Source: an uncultured Carnobacterium sp.
GTDB lineage: Bacteria > Bacillota > Bacilli > Lactobacillales > Aerococcaceae
Reading direction: 5' to 3'
NCBI GenBank assembly: GCA_937976325.1
Contig: CALJSD010000024.1
Coordinates: 1 to 10,004 of the forward strand
DNA: 10,004 bases
Shown here: piece after piece, positions 6,220 through 10,004 of the stretch
How positions within the stretch are numbered: position 1 is the first letter of the stretch
Layout of the letters: each line of letters begins with the position of its first letter
Notes under the pieces: model-generated
The model's database searches: none
What the model saw: only the letters and a program-made list of their open reading frames with translations
Told to the model about the DNA's origin: nothing
Program-made: the position numbers and the translations under genes

Positions 6220-6228
6220 TGATATAAT
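6220..6228 (+). promoter_or_regulatory. Candidate extended -10 promoter for the mleS leader
   Basis: TGATATAAT is an extended -10 (TGnTATAAT) with a consensus hexamer at 6223-6228. No good -35 lies 16-18 bp upstream, as expected for an activator-dependent or extended -10 promoter. Transcription from near 6235 would give a roughly 245-nt leader before mleS. A weaker alternative is TATAGT at 6439-6444, with a poor -35 and a much shorter leader. Confidence 0.5.
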
Positions 6229-6234
6229 TTATTA

Positions 6235-6393
6235 TATCGAAATTCTCATTCGTTTTGAGAATATACAATCGAGCTTCAATGAAAAATTGAAAGAAGGTGT
6301 TTGCTTACCAAAGGCGATAATGATAGTTCCTTTAGAAGACGAACACTTGAAATCTGTCTATGTCGAGTCTTCTAGAGAATAGAAGGCTTTTTT
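6235..6393 (+). ncRNA. Candidate structured leader RNA / attenuator upstream of mleS
   Basis: Several pairings can be drawn by hand. A 7-bp hairpin pairs 6242-6248 with 6256-6262, and a 6-bp hairpin pairs 6275-6280 with 6286-6291. A 9-bp stem pairs 6295-6303 with 6340-6348 and includes G-U pairs; it encloses AAAGG/CCTTT at 6310-6314 and 6329-6333. An 11-bp stem pairs 6330-6340 with 6367-6377. The last stem competes both with the preceding one and with the terminator at 6367-6387. This mutually exclusive arrangement is that of a riboswitch-like or attenuator expression platform. It matches no riboswitch class I recognise. If transcription always stops at the terminator, the product would instead be a small RNA of about 160 nt. 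Confidence 0.4.
6367..6393 (+). terminator. Intrinsic terminator in the mleS leader
   Basis: GTCTTCTA at 6367-6374 pairs with TAGAAGGC at 6380-6387 (8 bp with one G-U pair, loop GAGAA). Six Ts follow immediately at 6388-6393. It stands about 90 bp before mleS, so it must be bypassed, regulated or serve an upstream transcript. The 5' arm can alternatively pair with 6334-6340 (AGAAGAC), an antiterminator arrangement. Confidence 0.65.
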
Positions 6394-6396
6394 ATT

Positions 6397-6442
6397 TATA
6401 TACTCACCTAGACAGATGAACGACTTTACACCCGAGTATATA
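6397..6442 (+). repeat. 9-bp inverted repeat just before mleS
   Basis: TATATACTC at 6397-6405 and GAGTATATA at 6434-6442 are exact reverse complements around a 28-nt loop. The loop contains TAGACAGAT (6409-6417), the exact complement of ATCTGTCTA at 6352-6360 in the loop of the upstream antiterminator stem. It may be an RNA hairpin able to kiss the upstream loop, or a DNA operator for MleR. Confidence 0.55.
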
Positions 6443-6480
6443 GTACAGTTTCATCAACAACCATTTAAGGAGGAGTCACC

Positions 6481-8103
6481 ATGCGTGGACACGAAATTTT
6501 AAACAACCCTTTCAAAAATAAAGGGACAGCATTTACACAAGAAGAACGTCAAGAATTAGGGTTGGTCGGATTATTACCACCGTACGTTCAAACTTTAGAA
6601 GAACAAGCGGCGCAAACTTATGCACATATGCACCAAAAAGCCAATGACCTTGAAAAACGTCTTTTCTTAATGGAAATCTTCAACACAAACCGTACTTTAT
6701 TCTACTATTTATTCTCACAACACTTAGAGGAGTTCAACCCAATCGTGTATGACCCAACAATTGCGGACACGATTGAAAACTACAGCGAACTCTTTGTAGA
6801 CCCACAATATGCAGCTTACTTAGACATCAACCATCCAGAAAATATCGAAGCAACTTTGAAAAATGCGGCAGGTGACCGTGATATTCGTTTAATCGTTGTG
6901 ACGGATGCAGAAGGAATTCTTGGAATCGGTGACTGGGGTACAAACGGGGTAGACATCTCTGTTGGTAAATTAATGGTCTATACAGGAGCAGCCGGAATCG
7001 ACCCTGCAAGTGTTCTTCCATTAGTGATTGATGCCGGAACAAACCGTCAAAGTTTATTGGATGATCCAAATTATTTAGGAAATCGTCATGAACGTGTGCG
7101 TGGTGACCGTTATTATGCCTTTATCGACCAATTCGTTGAAACAGCAGAACGTCTCTTCCCTAAATTATATTTACACTGGGAAGACTTCGGACGTGGCAAT
7201 GCGGCTAACATTTTAAATAAATACAAAACTCAAATCCCAACCTTCAACGATGACATCCAAGGTACAGGAATCGTGACACTTGGTGGTGTGTTTGCTGCAA
7301 TGGATATTGCTGGTGAAAAACTAACAGACCAAGTGTACTTATGCTACGGTGGTGGAACTGCAGGGGCAGGAATTGCTTCTCGTGTCCTTCGTGAAATGGT
7401 GGTTGATGGTCTTAGCGAAGAAGAAGCTTATAAACGTTTCTTCATGATTGACAAACAAGGATTGTTATTCGACGATATGGACGATTTAACTCCTGAACAA
7501 CGCCCATTTGCGAAAAAACGTAGTGATTTTGCAAATGCAGATAAATTAACCGATTTATTAGAAGTGGTAAAAACTGTTAAACCAACTATCTTAGTGGGAA
7601 CTTCAACTCAACCAGGGACATTTACAAAAGAAGTTGTTGAAGCAATGTGCGAAAACACAGAACGTCCTGTGATTTTCCCATTATCAAATCCTACAAAATT
7701 AGCAGAAGCAACAGCTAAAGACCTCATCGAATGGTCAAACGGAAAAGCTTTCGTTGCAACAGGAATTCCTTCAGACGACATTGAGTATAACGGTGTGAAC
7801 TATGTTATCGGACAAGCGAACAATGCGTTAATCTACCCAGGTCTTGGATTAGGAATGCTTGCTTCAGAAGCGAGTCTATTAACAGACGAAATGATTGGTG
7901 CTGCAGCACATGCCTTAAGCGGTATTGTGGATATTACAAAACCAGGCGCACCTGTGTTACCTCCATTCAAATATGTGGCAGAAGTGTCATTGAAAGTGGC
8001 AACAGCAGTCGCTAAAAAAGCACAAGAACAAGGTTTAGCACGCGCAGCTGAACAAGATATGGAAAAAGCTGTTCGTGACTTCAGATGGACACCAAAATAT
8101 TAG
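6481..8103 (+). CDS. mleS: Malolactic enzyme (L-malate to L-lactate and CO2, NAD- and Mn-dependent)
   Basis: The 540-residue protein is a full-length member of the malic enzyme superfamily. The catalytic Tyr is Y90 (PIVYDPT) and the catalytic Lys is K163 (VGKLMVYTGAAGI). The metal ligands should be E234 and D235 (HWEDFGRGN) and D258 (FNDDIQGTG, the malic enzyme signature beginning at residue 255). The NAD-binding loop is YGGGTAGAG at 289-297. C-terminal substrate and cofactor motifs are LSNPT (401-405) and GQANNALIYPGLGLG (444-458). The WEDFGRGNA variant in place of the FEDFxxxNA of ordinary malic enzymes, the overall match to lactic acid bacterial MleS/MleA, and the regulator and permease neighbours favour malolactic over malic enzyme. 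Decarboxylation consumes a proton and, with malate uptake, generates proton motive force and acid resistance. A strong AAGGAGGAG ribosome binding site at 6467-6475 precedes the ATG. It is cotranscribed with mleP. Confidence 0.95.
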   Translation: MRGHEILNNPFKNKGTAFTQEERQELGLVGLLPPYVQTLEEQAAQTYAHMHQKANDLEKRLFLMEIFNTNRTLFYYLFSQHLEEFNPIVYDPTIADTIENYSELFVDPQYAAYLDINHPENIEATLKNAAGDRDIRLIVVTDAEGILGIGDWGTNGVDISVGKLMVYTGAAGIDPASVLPLVIDAGTNRQSLLDDPNYLGNRHERVRGDRYYAFIDQFVETAERLFPKLYLHWEDFGRGNAANILNKYKTQIPTFNDDIQGTGIVTLGGVFAAMDIAGEKLTDQVYLCYGGGTAGAGIASRVLREMVVDGLSEEEAYKRFFMIDKQGLLFDDMDDLTPEQRPFAKKRSDFANADKLTDLLEVVKTVKPTILVGTSTQPGTFTKEVVEAMCENTERPVIFPLSNPTKLAEATAKDLIEWSNGKAFVATGIPSDDIEYNGVNYVIGQANNALIYPGLGLGMLASEASLLTDEMIGAAAHALSGIVDITKPGAPVLPPFKYVAEVSLKVATAVAKKAQEQGLARAAEQDMEKAVRDFRWTPKY

Positions 8104-8115
8104 GAGGCGATGCGG

Positions 8116-9060
8116 ATGTTATTTCTAACATCTCTTGAGTCCATTATTCCAATTATTGCACTGATTGTGCTTGGATATTTCCTACAAGTAAGAGGCTGGT
8201 TCCATAATGATTTTGGCAATGATTTGTCTAAATTAATTATGAATGTAGCCATGCCGGTATCAATTTTTGTTTCCGTGTTAAAATATTTAACTCTAGAAAA
8301 ATTGATTAGCTTATCAGGAGGACTCATCTATACATTTGTTGCTTTCGCACTTGGATATATTGTGGCGTTTTTAAGTGTCAAAGCCTTTAAAGTGGCACCA
8401 GGTCGAAGAGGGACAGTCATTAATACATTCGTCAATGCGAATACGATTTTTATCGGTTTACCTTTAAATATTGCATTGTTCGGTGATGATGCATTAGCAT
8501 ACTTCTTGATTTACTATATTACGAATACGATTTCGACTTGGACATTAGGTGTCTTTTTAATGACAAGCGATAGTAAAAGTGGAAAGAAGAAACAAGAATC
8601 TCATTTCGATTGGAAGAAATTACTTCCTGCTCCGTTACTCGGCTTTATCGTTTCAGTAGTGTTCTTGATTATTAATATTCCACTACCTAGTTTCGTATCG
8701 AGTACATTAGGTTATGTAGGAGGATTAACAACTCCGTTATCGCTTGTATATATTGGGATTGTATTAGCTAAAGCGGGTATTAAGACCATTCGATTTGATA
8801 AGGACAGTATCGTAGCATTAGTAGGGCGTTTTATCGTTGCCCCAGTATTAATGTTTGCGGTTCTTAAATTGATGGCACCAGGAATGGTTACTGCGGAATA
8901 TCAAACGTTTATGATTCAATCTGCAACGCCAGCCTTAGCCGTACTACCAATTTTAGCGAACCAAGGGGATGGAGATGTCGAATTTTCAACGAATATTGTC
9001 ACTTTAAGTACAGTATTATTTGTCATCGTCATTCCAATTATTCAAACAATTATCGGTTAA
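8116..9060 (+). CDS. mleP: Malate permease, auxin efflux carrier (AEC) family
   Basis: The 314-residue membrane protein has about ten predicted helices in a 5+5 arrangement (near residues 5-23, 38-57, 66-88, 103-122, 127-149, 170-188, 198-218, 230-250, 263-282 and 293-313). A charged cytoplasmic linker (SDSKSGKKKQESHFDWKK) lies in the middle. NANTIFIGLPL at about 108-117 and the Pro-containing helix breaks are typical of the AEC/MleP family. The stop of mleS overlaps the AGGAGG site at 8102-8107, and the ATG at 8116 sits 8 nt after it, so the genes are translationally close and form an operon. The ATG at 8110 is too close to the ribosome binding site. Its role is L-malate uptake or malate/lactate exchange for MleS. 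Other AEC substrates cannot be excluded from sequence alone. Confidence 0.9.
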   Translation: MLFLTSLESIIPIIALIVLGYFLQVRGWFHNDFGNDLSKLIMNVAMPVSIFVSVLKYLTLEKLISLSGGLIYTFVAFALGYIVAFLSVKAFKVAPGRRGTVINTFVNANTIFIGLPLNIALFGDDALAYFLIYYITNTISTWTLGVFLMTSDSKSGKKKQESHFDWKKLLPAPLLGFIVSVVFLIINIPLPSFVSSTLGYVGGLTTPLSLVYIGIVLAKAGIKTIRFDKDSIVALVGRFIVAPVLMFAVLKLMAPGMVTAEYQTFMIQSATPALAVLPILANQGDGDVEFSTNIVTLSTVLFVIVIPIIQTIIG

Positions 9061-9063
9061 AGA

Positions 9064-9097
9064 GACTTCCCGGCTGAAAAGCTGGGAGTCCTTTTTT
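9064..9097 (+). terminator. Terminator of the mleS-mleP operon
   Basis: GACTTCCCGGCT at 9064-9075 pairs with AGCTGGGAGTC at 9080-9090, with one bulged T and one G-U pair. The loop is GAAA, followed by C and six Ts at 9092-9097. It starts 4 nt after the mleP stop. Confidence 0.9.
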
Positions 9098-9129
9098 ATT
9101 TTTCAAAACTAGTTATAGCCAGTGATTTC

Positions 9130-9158
9130 TTGAAAAAAACAGCGTGGTACTATACTAT
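9130..9158 (+). promoter_or_regulatory. Predicted sigma-A promoter of glmU
   Basis: A -35 TTGAAA (9130-9135) and a -10 TACTAT (9153-9158) are 17 bp apart. Together with the preceding terminator, this makes glmU transcriptionally independent of the malolactic operon. The ribosome binding site AAGGAG at 9183-9187 precedes the ATG at 9194. Confidence 0.7.
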
Positions 9159-9193
9159 TAGAAGGTAGAAATTCAAAGAGCAAGGAGCTTATT

Positions 9194-10004
9194 ATGAAAC
9201 AAAAATTCGGAATTATTTTAGCTGCGGGTAAAGGAACTCGTATGAAATCTTCCCTTTACAAAGTAATGCATCCCGTTTGCGGAAAACCAATGGTAGAGCA
9301 CGTTGTAGACCAAGTTGAAAAAACCGGAGCTACTGAAATCGTTGCGATTGTTGGACATGGTGCAGAAATGGTACAAAACCACCTTGGAGACCGTGTTTCT
9401 TATGCCGTTCAAGCAGAACAATTAGGAACAGGACATGCGGTATTACAAGCAGAATCTCTCTTACAAGGAAAAGAAGGAACAACGATCGTTATCTGTGGAG
9501 ACACTCCATTATTAACAAGCGAAACTCTTTCAGCTTTAATGGAAGAGCATGAACGTACAGGCGCGAAAGCAACGATCCTTACAGCAATTGCCGAAGATCC
9601 AACAGGCTACGGTCGTGTGATTCGTGACGCTGACGGTTCTGTTCTTAAAAACGTGGAACAAAAAGACGCAACTCCTGAAGAACAACAAGTCAAAGAAATC
9701 AACACAGGTACTTACTGCTTCGATAACGTAGCTCTTTTCAGTGCTTTACACGAAGTTGGTAACGACAACGCTCAAGGCGAGTACTACTTACCAGACGTAT
9801 TAGAAATCTTGAAGAAACGTGGAGAAGTGGTTTCTGCTTACCCAATGAAAGATTTCGACGAAGGAATGGGCGTGAACGACCGTGTAGCTCTTTCAAAAGC
9901 TGAAAAATACATGCGCCTTCGTATCAACGAAGAACATATGCGTAACGGGGTTACTTTAATCGACCCAGAAGCGACTTATATCGAATCAACTGTTCAAATC
10001 GGTG
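9194..10004 (+). CDS. glmU: Bifunctional UDP-GlcNAc pyrophosphorylase / GlcN-1-P acetyltransferase, 5' part
   Basis: 270 codons are visible and the frame stays open at the right edge; the family is about 455-460 residues. The N-terminal uridylyltransferase domain is complete: the nucleotide loop LAAGKGTRMKS (9-19), KVMHPVCGKPM (23-33), QLGTGHA (76-82), and GDTPLL (102-107) with the Mg ligand D103. GYGR (138-141), NTGTY (170-174) and GVNDR (226-230, Mg ligand N228) follow. The C-terminal part (from about 252, GVTLIDPEATYIE) is the start of the left-handed beta-helix acetyltransferase domain. The enzyme makes UDP-N-acetylglucosamine for peptidoglycan and teichoic acid synthesis in the cytoplasm. 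The residue before the first KV is Tyr, not the common Pro (SLYKVMH); I believe this is usual in lactic acid bacteria. The start ATG is clear. Confidence 0.97.
   Translation, partial: MKQKFGIILAAGKGTRMKSSLYKVMHPVCGKPMVEHVVDQVEKTGATEIVAIVGHGAEMVQNHLGDRVSYAVQAEQLGTGHAVLQAESLLQGKEGTTIVICGDTPLLTSETLSALMEEHERTGAKATILTAIAEDPTGYGRVIRDADGSVLKNVEQKDATPEEQQVKEINTGTYCFDNVALFSALHEVGNDNAQGEYYLPDVLEILKKRGEVVSAYPMKDFDEGMGVNDRVALSKAEKYMRLRINEEHMRNGVTLIDPEATYIESTVQIG

Noticed and set aside
6173..6382. 69-codon ORF in the mleR-mleS intergenic region
   Set aside because: It has no ribosome binding site, its start lies upstream of the candidate promoter, and its end lies within the terminator hairpin. The protein has no recognisable pattern. 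The RNA structure explains the region better.
6418..6431. Possible catabolite-responsive element (TGAACGACTTTACA) before mleS
   Set aside because: It matches the cre ends but fails at the central conserved CG and flanking positions.
6439..6444. TATAGT as the main mleS -10 box
   Set aside because: There is no acceptable -35 at 16-18 bp. It is kept only as an alternative to the extended -10 at 6220-6228.
8110..8115. ATG at 8110 as the mleP start
   Set aside because: It is only 2 nt from AGGAGG. The in-frame ATG at 8116 is 8 nt away and gives the usual N-terminus.
1..10004. CRISPR arrays, tRNA/rRNA genes, insertion sequences
   Set aside because: I saw no regularly spaced repeats, no cloverleaf or rRNA sequence, and no transposase or terminal inverted repeats.

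Overview
The window reads as a chromosomal segment of a low-GC Firmicute of the order Lactobacillales. The evidence is a malolactic-fermentation locus (LysR regulator, malolactic enzyme, malate permease), a niacin salvage pair (NiaX transporter subunit and NiaR repressor), strong AGGAGG-type ribosome binding sites, and GlmU with the SxLYKVxHPVCGKPM variant that I associate with lactic acid bacteria. A Carnobacteriaceae-like host (for example Granulicatella) is plausible, but I cannot prove it from the sequence alone.

Region 1 (about 1-2740) is very AT-rich and looks like accessory DNA. It holds the 3' part of a large helical protein I do not recognise (1-1382), a perfect 15-bp-stem terminator, and a separately promoted 413-residue protein (1493-2734). 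That second protein has two hydrophobic patches separated by long coiled-coil-like helices. A 46-codon ORF (2756-2896) follows, whose tail resembles small type II antitoxins. A strong bidirectional terminator (2905-2934) closes this block. Base composition and codon use change sharply around here.

Region 2 (2940-4052, minus strand) is a niacin uptake operon, niaX-niaR. Its promoter carries a perfect 16-bp palindrome over the expected start site and a second 8-bp palindrome in the -35/-10 spacer. These are the likely NiaR operators, which would let the repressor control its own operon.

Region 3 (4075-5165, plus strand) is a single Fic/AMPylase-type gene with an N-terminal inhibitory helix motif and a C-terminal winged helix. 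It has its own promoter and a terminator shared with mleR.

Region 4 (5167-9097) is the malolactic locus. mleR is on the minus strand, divergent from mleS-mleP on the plus strand. MleS decarboxylates L-malate to L-lactate and MleP imports malate. The 423-bp mleR-mleS intergenic region is unusually structured: a dyad overlaps the mleR -35 box, followed by a candidate extended -10 promoter. After that come a terminator hairpin with a competing antiterminator pairing, and a second hairpin whose loop is complementary to the antiterminator loop. This looks like an undescribed leader or attenuator and is the most interesting item here.

Region 5 (9130-10004) is the promoter and first 270 codons of glmU, which makes UDP-GlcNAc for the cell wall. 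It runs off the right edge.
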